The position numbers and the translations under genes were made by a program. This document shows positions 17,080-25,469 of a stretch of 64,000 nucleotides of DNA, in pieces. Every line of letters begins with the position of its first letter. Position 1 is the stretch's first letter. Source of the stretch: an uncultured Olsenella sp. (GTDB lineage Bacteria > Actinomycetota > Coriobacteriia > Coriobacteriales > Atopobiaceae); contig CAKUIF010000002.1 in NCBI GenBank assembly GCA_934660915.1, forward strand, positions 1 through 64,000. The letters are read 5' to 3'. The notes beneath the pieces are model-generated. The model did no database searches. It saw nothing but the letters and a program-made list of their open reading frames with translations, and was not told where the DNA came from.

Positions 17080-18408
17080 CTAGATTCCCAGGTCCATCTC
17101 GTCGAGGAGCGCCTGGTCCTCTGCGCTGAGCAAGCTCTCGGCGTTGGCCTGTTCCTTCTCGATAAAGCGCTGCTCATACGCTTTGAAGAACGGGTACCAC
17201 AAAGCGATGGAAAGAATCATCTGGACACCGTTGACAAGGATGGAGCGCCAATCGAAGTTGGTGAGGAAGCCCTCGAGGAAGACGCCCACGTAAGGAGGCG
17301 TGAAGAAGGACTTGCCCATGAGGCCCAAGTACTGAGCCCAGCCGCCAAGGGAGCCGATGATGCCGCCGCCGATGACGTAGGGGACAAAGTAGAACGGGTT
17401 AAGAACAATAGGGGCGCCGAACAAGATCGGCTCGTTGATGCCGAAGAGGGCCGGGATAAGGGCGACGCGGCCGATCTTCTTAAGAGCATCGGACTTGGAG
17501 AGCATGCACCAAAGGACAAGGCCGAAGGTGACGCCGGTACCGGTGAAGTTGCCGAATGCGGACTCGGGGCCAGGGCAATAGAAGTGCGTCATGGGAAGGT
17601 TGGCCTGGTAGTTGGCGATGTTCTCGGCAAGGAACTGCGTGGAGATCGGGCTCGTGATCGGGCTGAGGACGGACGGGTGGATGCCGAAGAAGAACAGCAA
17701 GCACTGAAGCATCTTGAGGAACGTGTAGGCAAGCGGGTTGTCCATAGAGCCGACGAGCGGGGCGAGCAGGTTCGTGAAGATCAGCGGAGGCATGACGTCA
17801 AAGACGTTGGTGCACACCAGGCGGATGGCAAGGAAGACGCCGATGATAATCACGGAGATAGGAATCATCTCAAAGGAGCGCGAGACGAAGTCGGGCACAG
17901 AGTCCGGCATCTTGATGGTGAAGTTGCGCTTCTTGCACCAGCGGAAGAGCTCGACGGCGATAATCGTGCCGAACATGGCGGCAAAGAGGCCCTTGGCGCC
18001 CAGGTACTTGGTGATAAGGGTGCCGTCGTCGGAGAAGTCGACGGAAAGCATGAGGAAGGCGATAAGACCCATGCTCATGCAGCCGGGGACGTCCAGCTCA
18101 TAGGACTTGGCAAGGTGGTACGCCATGATGACAGAGGCGTAAAGAGCCATCATGCCCATACCGACAGTATTGGCAAGCTCGATGGCGGAGTCGTTTGCGA
18201 CGATCCACTGGGAGAGGGGATTGTCCTCGCCGATCATGTTGGGGATTGCCGCGGGGATCAGGCAGAAGCTGCCGATGATCAGGAGCGGGGTCAGGCCGAC
18301 CATGGCCTTCTTGATTGCGCTGAGGTGGACTTCCTTATCCATCCAGTTGGCAATGGGGGTCAGATAGCGGTCGATGACCGCGGTGAATCCTTTCTCATTC
18401 TCTGCCAT
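17080..18408 (-). CDS. PTS lactose/cellobiose-family EIIC permease
   Basis: 442 residues, about ten membrane segments. Family marks include LLIIGSFCLIPAAIP near the N-terminus, GINEPILFGAPIVLNP in the substrate-binding part and a C-terminal cytoplasmic tail. It transports and, with the IIB protein encoded 6 bases upstream, phosphorylates a sugar or sugar conjugate. The missing dedicated phospho-glycosidase gene and the presence of two peptidase genes suggest the substrate may not be a plain beta-glucoside. Confidence 0.92.
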   Translation of the reverse strand: MAENEKGFTAVIDRYLTPIANWMDKEVHLSAIKKAMVGLTPLLIIGSFCLIPAAIPNMIGEDNPLSQWIVANDSAIELANTVGMGMMALYASVIMAYHLAKSYELDVPGCMSMGLIAFLMLSVDFSDDGTLITKYLGAKGLFAAMFGTIIAVELFRWCKKRNFTIKMPDSVPDFVSRSFEMIPISVIIIGVFLAIRLVCTNVFDVMPPLIFTNLLAPLVGSMDNPLAYTFLKMLQCLLFFFGIHPSVLSPITSPISTQFLAENIANYQANLPMTHFYCPGPESAFGNFTGTGVTFGLVLWCMLSKSDALKKIGRVALIPALFGINEPILFGAPIVLNPFYFVPYVIGGGIIGSLGGWAQYLGLMGKSFFTPPYVGVFLEGFLTNFDWRSILVNGVQMILSIALWYPFFKAYEQRFIEKEQANAESLLSAEDQALLDEMDLGI

Positions 18409-18414
18409 GGACGA

Positions 18415-18756
18415 TTACCTCCCCTCAGCGGCGAGCTCGATCTTTTTGCGCTCGACCAAGACCTTCTTGAGGACCGTGGCGCCGTCCATCTGTCCATACG
18501 TTGCGCTGTCGACGACAACGACGGGGATCTTCTTGTCGCCCAGCAGTTTCTTGACGCCGTCGGCCTTGTGGGCAATCTGAGGCCCAAGGACAATGGCATC
18601 GGCATCGCCGACCTCGGAGTCCAGGATGTCCACCGGGATCGCGGTGAAGTCGAAGTCAGCGTCGTTGAGCTTAGGGCTCGCTTTGACGGCGGACTTCATG
18701 GCGTCCATGAGCATGGTGGTTGACAGACCACCTGCACAGCAGAGCACGATCTTCAT
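18415..18756 (-). CDS. PTS lactose/cellobiose-family EIIB protein
   Basis: 113 residues. The phosphocysteine loop is at the N-terminus (KIVLCCAGGLSTTML; Cys6 by alignment, with Cys7 beside it). It takes phosphate from the separate EIIA encoded upstream and passes it to the sugar in EIIC. The double cysteine is uncommon; most relatives have Cys-Ser here. Confidence 0.92.
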   Translation of the reverse strand: MKIVLCCAGGLSTTMLMDAMKSAVKASPKLNDADFDFTAIPVDILDSEVGDADAIVLGPQIAHKADGVKKLLGDKKIPVVVVDSATYGQMDGATVLKKVLVERKKIELAAEGR

Positions 18757-18804
18757 CTTTTTCCTTCCTTCCCTTCACGGCGCATAGCGCCGACCAATAG
18801 GCTG

Positions 18805-19128
18805 TTACTTGGCGTCTTTGGCCTCGAAAACCTCGACGAGCTCGCCGATCAGGTCACGCGCCAGCTGGGCCGCCATGTAGTGGTCCTGGGCGTGAGCCAT
18901 CAGCAGGGTCATGGCAGGGCGATCGGCCTCGGGGGCGTTGAGCTCGGCGGTGATCAGCTCGGTCTGCGCCTTGTGGGCGGCAAGGTCAACCTGCTTGGCC
19001 TCCTCAAGAAGCTTGTGGGCGGCCTCGTAATCGCCGGTCTTCACCTTCTGCAGCGCCTCGATGGCCTTAGACCTGCTATCGCCTGCCGAGGAGATCATGG
19101 TGAGGATCTTTGCCTCGTTGTCGTTCAT
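18805..19128 (-). CDS. PTS lactose/cellobiose-family EIIA protein
   Basis: 107-residue all-helical phosphocarrier of the LacF/ChbA type. The active-site motif LLMAHAQDHYM contains His79 (phosphoacceptor) and the metal-linked Asp of the trimer core. Located 48 bases upstream of the EIIB gene and 34 bases downstream of the M42 peptidase gene. Confidence 0.92.
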   Translation of the reverse strand: MNDNEAKILTMISSAGDSRSKAIEALQKVKTGDYEAAHKLLEEAKQVDLAAHKAQTELITAELNAPEADRPAMTLLMAHAQDHYMAAQLARDLIGELVEVFEAKDAK

Positions 19129-19162
19129 GAACCTTGCACTTCCTTTCCTGTTGCGGGTTGCT

Positions 19163-20197
19163 TTAAAAGGCGGTCAGCTCGCTGAGCTTCTCGCCGGAAA
19201 ACCAATGGCAGATGGAGACGACCACGTTGACGGTGTTTTGAAGGTCGTCCGGGTGGGCAAACGAGCAGCTGGCGTGGCAGTACCTCAGGGGAATGCCCAA
19301 AATCATCGCCAGGCGGCCAGAGCCCACCAGGTGGGCGGTGCCGGCATCGGTTCCCCCACCGCCGAACATGTCCTTCTGGTAGGGGATTCCCGAGGCCTCA
19401 AGAAGCTCTTTTACGCCCGCGATGAGACGACGGTTGGGGGACATGGTCTTGTCGTAGTGCTCAATCATGGGGCCTTCGCCCAGCTTGCGATGGTTCTTGA
19501 AGCCTCGGTCAAGCTCGGGGTGATTTGCGGTATCCACCGCAACGGCAAAGTCAGGCTGGACAAGCTCGGTCACCGTCTTACCGCCGCGAGTGCCAACCTC
19601 TTCGCTGGTGGTGCCGGCAAAATAGATGTCGCACGGGCAGTCCTTCCCAAGGGCGGCAATCGCCTTGGCGATCACGAAGCAGCCGGTGCGGTCGTCCATC
19701 GCCTTGCCGGCGACGACCCCGTTGGCGAGGGTGCTCGCCGCGGTGTCAAAGCACACACGGTCCCCCTCGGATACGCCCAGCGCACGGACCTCCCCCTCGT
19801 TGGCGCAGCCTAGGTCCACATAGGACTCTGTAACGGCGCCGGAGTCGTCGCGGACGGAGTTGAGGATGCCGCGATGCTTGCGGCCATCTGCCGTGGTCAC
19901 GCGCACAAGCTGCATGTCCTTGCTCTTTGCAATCACCCCGCCCACGGGAAGCAGGTGCAGCATGCCGATGTCCGAAATAGAACGGACGATAAAGCCCACC
20001 TCGTCCATATGGGCCATAAACAAAATCTTTGGGGCCCCCGCCGGGCCAGCCTTGTGGAAAATCACGCTTCCGAGCCCATCATAGAGGACCTCGTCCGCAA
20101 AAGGGCCGCATTCGCGTTTTAGAAGGTCGCGGACCTCGTCCTCATCGCCCGCGATCGCGTCGGCGCAGCTCAGCTCTTTAAGAAAATCAACGTCCAT
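19163..20197 (-). CDS. M42-family aminopeptidase (FrvX/YpdE-like)
   Basis: 344 residues. Two-metal peptidase ligands are visible: His63 (MAHMDEVGF), Asp168 (AMDDRTG), catalytic Glu199 with Glu200 (TSEEVG), Asp222 (VDTAN) and a C-terminal His (FAHPDD). Forms large tetrahedral assemblies in known relatives and trims N-terminal residues from short peptides in the cytoplasm. Start set at ATG 20197 (MDVDFL), which overlaps the last 11 bases of the regulator gene; a longer frame to 20269 would read inside that gene. In E. coli, FrvX and YpdE are also encoded with PTS genes. Confidence 0.9.
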   Translation of the reverse strand: MDVDFLKELSCADAIAGDEDEVRDLLKRECGPFADEVLYDGLGSVIFHKAGPAGAPKILFMAHMDEVGFIVRSISDIGMLHLLPVGGVIAKSKDMQLVRVTTADGRKHRGILNSVRDDSGAVTESYVDLGCANEGEVRALGVSEGDRVCFDTAASTLANGVVAGKAMDDRTGCFVIAKAIAALGKDCPCDIYFAGTTSEEVGTRGGKTVTELVQPDFAVAVDTANHPELDRGFKNHRKLGEGPMIEHYDKTMSPNRRLIAGVKELLEASGIPYQKDMFGGGGTDAGTAHLVGSGRLAMILGIPLRYCHASCSFAHPDDLQNTVNVVVSICHWFSGEKLSELTAF

Positions 20198-22094
20198 AGT
20201 GCGATGCCTCCATGTTCTTGATTTGGCTGGCAAACTCATCAAAGGTCGAACTTGAAGCGAGAAGAGCAACCTTCTTTGGGTCGTTCATTAGAGGGAACAA
20301 AAAGGAGCTGATCCTCTTATAGAGGCCGATGGACTCCTTCTTAAGGCAGGCAAGGAAAACGATCCGCACCTCTTTGCCGCTCTCTTTAAGGGGGCTGCGC
20401 AAAAGGCGCACGGCGATCGCGTTACTTATCCCAACGGCCTCCACGGGATGCGGGGCGCTTACCCCGTTAAGGTAGATCGTGCTGGCAAACCTCTCGCGCG
20501 TCTCGACAAGAGAGGCGAGGGAGTCCTCGGCATATCCAAGGCGAGAGCAGTCCAGGGCCGCGTCGCGAACCACCTGAGCGTAGGAGGTAGGCTCTACGCA
20601 GGCAAAGAGATCGCGCTTCAACAGCGAGGTTATAAGGAGCTTTGACGAGAGGTCTTGCGCGGCGGAAAGCCTTCCGTGACGGGCAGCGTCCCCAATATCG
20701 GCAAGGTCTGAGGGACTCAAGATCTCATCGATGTACACCGTGGGGGCGCAGGGCTTCTCCAACAGGGGGACCATGGTCAATATAAGGTCCGGGTTAAGCT
20801 GCGAGATCGAGGACTGGTCAAGGTAGGACACCGCGTCGATCTTCGCCTCGGGAAAAACTCCCGCGAGCTGCATCTTCACCAGAGTCGCGGCCCCGCCACC
20901 GGTCGCGCACACCACAACGATGTGCGCTATGCTGCGCAGACGGTTCTGGCGCACCCTCTCCTCGTGGGCGGCAAAGTGCATGGCGATCAGCGACGCCTCA
21001 TCGGGGGTAGGGGTAATCCCAAAACGCTTTGAGATCTTCTCGCAAAGGCGCACCGCAAGATCCATGCTCATGGTATTGCCAAGCTCGACCCTCTGGGCAA
21101 ATGAGACCGAGACGGGCTTACTCACCAAAAGGCGCTTCACGAGCAGAGCCATATGGGCGTCAAGCATGTCGAGAAACGTGCTGTCTTGGCAATAAGACGT
21201 CCCATACTGCTCGTCTACCTCGGCGAGGAAGGCAACAGTCATCGAGCTTACCTCGGACGCCTCGATAACCAAGGTGTCATCAAGCGCCGAGAGGCTCTCA
21301 AGACGCTGAGCAATGCAGGTAACGTCTGCGGAAGACAACGCCGACCCGAGCTTCTCGGCAATTCCCTGCGAGATCTCGCTGGCAAGGACCAGGTACTTTT
21401 GCCCGATGTTTGGAAGCGTTGCCTCATCCTCGCTTGAATCGCTAACAAGGTTCGCGGCGCAGACGGTAACGAGCGCCTTTAGTGAGCAGAAGTCCTCATA
21501 TCTGATGCGGTTCTCTTCATGCGCAAGATTTGTCGCAAGGACCGAGGAAACCTCGCCTTCGTCGCCAAGGGACGCCTCCACCGCCGACTTGACTATCCGC
21601 GAGCCCTCAAGGTACGCGTTTGCCAAATACTCGCGGGTCTCCCGGGGACCTCCAAGGGCACAGGTGCCGTGATGCCTCGTCCTCACCACTTCGATTCCGA
21701 GAGAAGAGGCCAGCCGTGTGGTCTCCGGAAGCGTGGCGTTGACCATGGAGGTGCTCATCCCAAGACCGCGGGCGAGGGCCTCCGCGCTTGTGTATCCGCC
21801 GGCCAAGATAAGAGCCTGGAGGACCGACGCAGGGCGGTCTGCCGGAGCTATGGTCTCGTCACCAGACAAGAAAGAAATGAAAAGGCCCAGCTTTTTGGCA
21901 TCTTCCACAACAAGACGGATGCCACGGCCGCGCTCCGAAACGATTCTGAAGCCGTGGTCCTTCTCCGATTGACGAAGGTAGGAAAGGTCGGACTGGATCG
22001 TTCGCACCGAAGTCCCAAGCTCTTGGGCAAGTGTGGACATGCGCAACGGCTCGGCGGCGTTCATGAGCCGTTGCATAAGCTTTTCTGCGCGCAT
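20187..22094 (-). CDS. PRD-containing transcriptional activator with EIIB- and EIIA-like domains (MtlR/LicR type)
   Basis: 635 residues. An N-terminal helix-turn-helix (MSTLAQELGTSVRTIQSDL) and a second HTH (SAEALARGLGMSTSMVNATL) are followed by PRDs (around 170-390; LIAMHFAAHEER), an EIIB-like domain (VVVCATGGGAATL, Cys near 400) and an EIIA-like domain (SAPHPVEAVG). PTS-controlled phosphorylation of these sites governs activity in known relatives. It is the first gene of the operon and overlaps the M42 gene, so it probably activates its own operon in response to flux through the linked PTS. The promoter should lie in 22095-22330. Confidence 0.9.
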   Translation of the reverse strand: MRAEKLMQRLMNAAEPLRMSTLAQELGTSVRTIQSDLSYLRQSEKDHGFRIVSERGRGIRLVVEDAKKLGLFISFLSGDETIAPADRPASVLQALILAGGYTSAEALARGLGMSTSMVNATLPETTRLASSLGIEVVRTRHHGTCALGGPRETREYLANAYLEGSRIVKSAVEASLGDEGEVSSVLATNLAHEENRIRYEDFCSLKALVTVCAANLVSDSSEDEATLPNIGQKYLVLASEISQGIAEKLGSALSSADVTCIAQRLESLSALDDTLVIEASEVSSMTVAFLAEVDEQYGTSYCQDSTFLDMLDAHMALLVKRLLVSKPVSVSFAQRVELGNTMSMDLAVRLCEKISKRFGITPTPDEASLIAMHFAAHEERVRQNRLRSIAHIVVVCATGGGAATLVKMQLAGVFPEAKIDAVSYLDQSSISQLNPDLILTMVPLLEKPCAPTVYIDEILSPSDLADIGDAARHGRLSAAQDLSSKLLITSLLKRDLFACVEPTSYAQVVRDAALDCSRLGYAEDSLASLVETRERFASTIYLNGVSAPHPVEAVGISNAIAVRLLRSPLKESGKEVRIVFLACLKKESIGLYKRISSFLFPLMNDPKKVALLASSSTFDEFASQIKNMEASHYGR

Positions 22095-22334
22095 CCAGCA
22101 CCTCCCCTTGCTTCTAATTTCAGACTATCGGAGCAAGAAAGGCAGGTAAAACACCAAGGTTGCGAGTTATCGCGCAGGAATCACTATTTAACGCAGGGAA
22201 ACCTCAAGAAAGGGCGACGATTCCTTCGAGGCTGCGTGGCGCGGCACGGGGTCGCACGGTGCCGCTCGGCGTCTCGCACGGAGCTGCACGGCGCTGCACG
22301 GCGCCCCAGGCGCAACCCGAGGCGCCCAAAGAGG

Positions 22335-22420
22335 CCCGCAAGGCGCCCCGGCGCCCGTAAAGCAACGAACCCGCCGAGCCTTAGGCCCAACGGGTTCGAG
22401 GAAAATCAGGATGGTGCACC
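22335..22420. repeat. Hub repeat, copy B (shared with copies A and C)
   Basis: The left part, 22335-22386, matches 13996-14047 (48/52). An overlapping part, 22359-22420, matches 58234-58295 without gaps (47/62), ending in ATGGTGC.CC exactly where the tRNA-Glu core begins at the right end. The part after 22420 does not resemble the tRNA core. Confidence 0.7.
22357..22398 (-). terminator. Terminator of the prophage lysis operon
   Basis: CGAACCCG (22366-22373) pairs with CGGGTTCG (22391-22398); inside, GCC-TTA-GGC can also pair. On the minus strand it is followed by TTGCTTTAC. It lies 94 bp after the endolysin stop. A near-copy follows tRNA-Glu at 58241-58273. Confidence 0.75.
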
Positions 22421-22491
22421 GTTTGCGCATCTCCTCGAACCGAGGTGTGCGCAGTCGGCACAATCGTTTTCGTTAGGATACCACGAGCGGC

Positions 22492-23520
22492 CTAGGAAAC
22501 AACCAGGCGCATGCCGGGATAAATCAGGTTCGGGTTTGAGATGCCGTTCTTGGCGGCGAGATTCTGATAGGTCGTGCCGTACTTGGCGGCGATAGCTGAA
22601 AGCGTGTCACCGCTCTGCACCACGTACACCTGCTCGGTCTCGGTCTGGCCGTTGATCACCGCCATGACCTCATCGTAGCGCGGCCCCAGCACGGCCTTGC
22701 GGCGACTGCCGTTGCCGTAATCGCCCGCCCATGTCTCAGCGGCCAGATCTTCGGCGGATGCCGTGAGGATGTGGTTCACGAGCGACTGCACCTCCTGGTA
22801 GCGGTCGCCCAGCGCGTACTTGCGGTCGTCGCCGTCTCCGAGCTCGCCAGCGAGCACTTTCGCCGCGAGGTCTGCCGTTGGCGTCTCGTCGATGCCGTGG
22901 ATAAGCGAGTCGGGATCGCCGTTGGAGCCGCCAGCCATGGCCTCCCACTCCGCGCGGGAGATATAGCACTTGTTGATGTCGAGGTTGCCCGCCCAGCCGT
23001 CCAAGCGCCCGCATGAGGAGTACTGGCGGATGGCGCAGTCGTATGCGCCCTCGTTCCAAGGTGCGTCCTGGTAGCCCGTGGCGTTCATGTCGGCGTACTG
23101 CGCCACCCACGTCTTGGCGTCGGTGAGGTTCCACGGGAAGACGCTCTTGCTGGCGTAGATGCCGATGCGATCCACGCTCACGCCAAGAAGCTCGGCCAGG
23201 CGCTCGGCCATAGCCTTGAGGTAGGACGTGTCGCCCCATGCCTTGTTGCCCTGATCCTCCCAGTCGATGAAGAACGCGGCCTTGCCGACGTAGCCCTTGC
23301 AGTGCTCGTAGAAGTACTCGGCCTCCGCCTCGGCATCGCCGCCGTTGACGTAGTGGTACACGCCCACGAGCTTGCCAAGGCCGATCGCCTGCTGAATCTG
23401 GCGGTCACAGTCTGGCGACACGTAGCGCGTGCCCTCGGTAGCCTTGCAGATAACGAAGTCGAACGGGACAGCCGCGAGGTTGATGCCGTTCTGCCAATTG
23501 CTGATGTCGATTCCGTTCAT
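22492..23520 (-). CDS. Endolysin: GH25 lysozyme with two CW_7 repeats and LysM
   Basis: 342 residues. The GH25 muramidase domain (1 to about 195) starts GIDISNWQ with the catalytic Asp region FFIDWEDQ. Two CW_7 cell-wall repeats follow (LAAKVLAGELGDGDDRKYAL and LAAETWAGDYGNGSRRKAVL, about 215-290), then a C-terminal LysM (VVQSGDTLSAIAAKYGT ... YPGMRLVV). Cuts peptidoglycan glycan strands at the end of the lytic cycle. No signal peptide, so release depends on the holin. Last gene of the lysis operon, directly before a terminator. Confidence 0.93.
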   Translation of the reverse strand: MNGIDISNWQNGINLAAVPFDFVICKATEGTRYVSPDCDRQIQQAIGLGKLVGVYHYVNGGDAEAEAEYFYEHCKGYVGKAAFFIDWEDQGNKAWGDTSYLKAMAERLAELLGVSVDRIGIYASKSVFPWNLTDAKTWVAQYADMNATGYQDAPWNEGAYDCAIRQYSSCGRLDGWAGNLDINKCYISRAEWEAMAGGSNGDPDSLIHGIDETPTADLAAKVLAGELGDGDDRKYALGDRYQEVQSLVNHILTASAEDLAAETWAGDYGNGSRRKAVLGPRYDEVMAVINGQTETEQVYVVQSGDTLSAIAAKYGTTYQNLAAKNGISNPNLIYPGMRLVVS

Positions 23521-23521
23521 T

Positions 23522-24172
23522 CTATTCAGCGCTCCCTATCGCTATGAAATAAGCCCAATCAACTTGTTCGTACCGTTCGCGGCTCAGACGCACCACGCCC
23601 TCGTAGGGGTCGTGGAAGGTCGCCGTCTCGCCGTCCCACCCGCAGAGCAGGACGATGTGGCCGCCGTAGCTCTTGCCGCCGTCGCGGAGCTGGCCAGTTA
23701 GGCTGCAAAACACCATCCATCCGCCAGCCGCCTCGTCCAAGGCGTCGTCGGCGTTGTCGTGGATAGGCGTGTAGCCCAAAGCCTGGTCGTTCGCGTTCAT
23801 CCAACGGCAGAACTTCTCCATGTCGTTCACGCCGTCCGTGAGGCACGATTCGCCAACGAATCCCAGCATCTGCTCCGGCGTGCACGTCTGGCCGTAGAGC
23901 CATTCCCACGCCATGGCCGCGCACGTGAGGCCGCAGCCGGCAGCGGCCAGGTCTTCGCCCGCATACGAAAGCCCGCCCCAGCGCTCGTCTGCTTGGAGGT
24001 AGACGGGCACCTCGGCGGGCTTGTCGAGCGGCTTGTCATAGATGACGGGCAAAGGCTCCTCCTTCGGCACCTTCGGCACGTTAGAGGCTATAAGCGCCAC
24101 GTCGGCGAAGGCGGCGAGCAGGGCCAGCAGCGAGACGGTGGCGGCGATGCGTGCGAGGCGCTTGCCGCCCAT
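23522..24172 (-). CDS. C39-like cysteine peptidase, membrane-anchored
   Basis: 216 residues from ATG 24172. One N-terminal hydrophobic segment (about 8-28) acts as anchor or signal. The peptidase-like domain has the Cys nucleophile in AAAGCGLTCAAMAWEW, His in SYGGHIVLLCGW and Asp in ATFHDPYEGVV. It resembles C39-family or papain-like domains found in gut actinobacterial phages and cell-wall proteins. In the lysis cassette it may cleave peptide cross-links alongside the GH25 endolysin; this role is inferred. Confidence 0.75.
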   Translation of the reverse strand: MGGKRLARIAATVSLLALLAAFADVALIASNVPKVPKEEPLPVIYDKPLDKPAEVPVYLQADERWGGLSYAGEDLAAAGCGLTCAAMAWEWLYGQTCTPEQMLGFVGESCLTDGVNDMEKFCRWMNANDQALGYTPIHDNADDALDEAAGGWMVFCSLTGQLRDGGKSYGGHIVLLCGWDGETATFHDPYEGVVRLSRERYEQVDWAYFIAIGSAE

Positions 24173-24174
24173 TC

Positions 24175-24483
24175 CTAGTCGTCCTTCTTCGGAGCGCCCA
24201 TGGCAAGCAGTGCGTCGAGCCACTTGTCGGTCACGCCGACCGCTTTGAAGGCCGCATATGCCACCTGCACGCCGCCGACGCAGGCGAAGATCGCGGTGAC
24301 CCACGCGCCGGGGTCGGTCGGGATTCCGTTGGCCATTGCGGTTAGGGCGCCGAAGAGCGCCGAAGCGGCGATGGCGAGCCAACGCGCGGCGTTGCCGCCC
24401 ATGGCCTCGGACTTGATCGCCTGGATGATGAACGGAAGGATTACGGAAGAGATAACGGCGAGAGCCGCCTGGATCGTGGTCAT
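24175..24483 (-). CDS. Phage holin
   Basis: 102 residues with two to three hydrophobic segments (about 3-22, 33-50, 57-80), GIPTDPGAWVTAIFACVGGVQVAYAAF and a charged C-terminus (APKKDD). Size, topology and position just upstream of the peptidase and endolysin genes support a holin that opens the membrane. Stop codon lies 2 bases before the peptidase start. Confidence 0.75.
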   Translation of the reverse strand: MTTIQAALAVISSVILPFIIQAIKSEAMGGNAARWLAIAASALFGALTAMANGIPTDPGAWVTAIFACVGGVQVAYAAFKAVGVTDKWLDALLAMGAPKKDD

Positions 24484-24494
24484 GGTCTGCTCCT

Positions 24495-24836
24495 TTAGTC
24501 GATTACGGGCATCTTCATGGCGTCTTCGTAGAGGCGCGTTCCGGTGCCGTTGCCGCCCAGCCCGTGGTAGGCGGCGTAGACGTTTTCGAGGTGTTTGCGG
24601 TCTGCGACCGTCAAGCCGCCTTGACGGACTGCCTGCTCATGGATGTTCTTCAGCTCGCGCCAAAGCAGCGCACGCACCCCCATCCTCAAGGCCTCGTCCG
24701 TCGCCTTTTCCGCCTCGGTGCGCTCGACAGCCTTGCGTCCTTGCGATTTGAGTGCCGCCACCAAGGCGGATACCACGGAGCCGACGAGGCCAGACACGAT
24801 GGCGGTGACCGCCACGGTGTACACGAGGTCGTTCAC
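24495..24836 (-). CDS. Small membrane-anchored lysis-cassette protein
   Basis: 113 residues starting at GTG 24836, which lies one base after the stop codon of the preceding XkdX-like gene. One N-terminal membrane segment (LVYTVAVTAIVSGLVGSVVSALVAAL) and a charged helical rest. Could be a second holin-like or spanin-like factor; family not recognised. Confidence 0.65.
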   Translation of the reverse strand: MNDLVYTVAVTAIVSGLVGSVVSALVAALKSQGRKAVERTEAEKATDEALRMGVRALLWRELKNIHEQAVRQGGLTVADRKHLENVYAAYHGLGGNGTGTRLYEDAMKMPVID

Positions 24837-24837
24837 G

Positions 24838-25005
24838 CTAAGCCCCCGTGTACTCTTCGCCGGTGATTTCCTTGTACTCGTCGGCGGTGATCCATTTGCA
24901 CTCGACAGCCTTGTAGACGCGCGCCTTGCTCCAAAGGTCTTTGTCGTAGTACTTCTTGACCTTCGCGAAGTGCTTGGAATGCTCAACGGTTTTCTTCGTA
25001 GCCAT
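24838..25005 (-). CDS. XkdX-family small phage protein
   Basis: 55 residues. HFAKVKKYYDKDLWSKARVY followed by WITADEYKEITGEEY is the XkdX pattern (KVKxYYDxGLWxxxxVxxAVxxGxITxxEYxxITG) found beside phage tail-fibre and lysis genes. Start ATG overlaps the stop of the upstream gene as TAATG. Function unknown. Confidence 0.85.
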   Translation of the reverse strand: MATKKTVEHSKHFAKVKKYYDKDLWSKARVYKAVECKWITADEYKEITGEEYTGA

Positions 25006-25331
25006 TACTGGTCACCTCCCACGGTCATGAGCAGGTAGTCGATGTTCGCCGTGTTGGTCTCGGTCTGCGTCGGCTGGGACGCCTGCTCGCGCATCTGTTC
25101 GAGCAGCGCCGGGAGGTCGGGCACCTCGCCGTTGGCGTAGGCGGCGAGCGCGGAGGTGTAGGCGAGCTTTCGCGCCTTCCGCTCCACGTACTCGTCATCG
25201 TCGATAACGCCCGCGTCGTGCGCCGCGTCGGGGTCGCCGATCTGCGACAGCAGGTCGCGCAGGGCGTTGACCTCGGCCAGGGTGCCGTCTCGAAGCTCGT
25301 CGGGGCGCGGCATGTCTTCCTCAGTGTCCAT
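25005..25331 (-). CDS. Phage protein of unknown function
   Basis: 108 residues, acidic. Contains DAGVIDDDEYVERKARKLAYTSALAAYANGEVPDLPALLEQMRE, probably helical. First gene of the lysis operon, preceded by GGAAGGAGTCC and by the repeated ATCTCACG motif. It overlaps the XkdX-like gene by one base. Confidence 0.6.
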   Translation of the reverse strand: MDTEEDMPRPDELRDGTLAEVNALRDLLSQIGDPDAAHDAGVIDDDEYVERKARKLAYTSALAAYANGEVPDLPALLEQMREQASQPTQTETNTANIDYLLMTVGGDQ

Positions 25332-25364
25332 GCGGACTCCTTCCTTATCGGGGAATGTGCCGCC

Positions 25365-25386
25365 ATCGTATTAGCGCCGTGAGATT
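25365..25386 (-). promoter_or_regulatory. Shared late-operon motif, site 1
   Basis: On the minus strand ATCTCACGGCGCTAATACGA, placed between the terminator at 25417-25439 and the first lysis gene (ATG 34 bp away). Nearly the same sequence precedes the terminase operon (44505-44526), and a shorter version precedes the scaffold/capsid operon (39820-39836). Candidate phage late promoter or activator site. Confidence 0.5.
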
Positions 25387-25416
25387 GCCTGGCCGTTTGG
25401 GCGGGCGCGAAGAAAG

Positions 25417-25439
25417 AAGGCGCGCCGCAGCACGCCTTC
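25417..25439 (-). terminator. Terminator after the reverse transcriptase gene
   Basis: GAAGGCG/CGCCTTC stem, followed on the minus strand by TTCTTTCTTC. Ends the DGR transcription unit 31 bp after the RT stop codon. Confidence 0.65.
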
Positions 25440-25469
25440 GCTGTCTTGGTTATTTCGTTTTCGACCTGT

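Larger units (their letters stand above)
22095..22491. other. 397-bp intergenic region at the operon/prophage border
   Basis: AT-richer near the regulator start, then very GC-rich with many GGCGCC and CACGG words (22230-22360), then the hairpin terminator and the repeats shared with 13996 and 58234. No gene is seen. The join between passenger operon and prophage must lie here, most likely near 22412. Confidence 0.6.

Noticed and set aside
14855..18723. Two long plus-strand open frames over the PTS-peptidase operon
   Set aside because: Antisense to genes with complete catalytic motifs; His/Asp/Gly-rich shadow composition.
22400..22490. A degraded second tRNA at the prophage left border
   Set aside because: The minus strand ends GGTGCACCA and contains GGTTCGAGG, but no T-stem or anticodon arm can be folded; only a small CCTCG/CGAGG hairpin forms.
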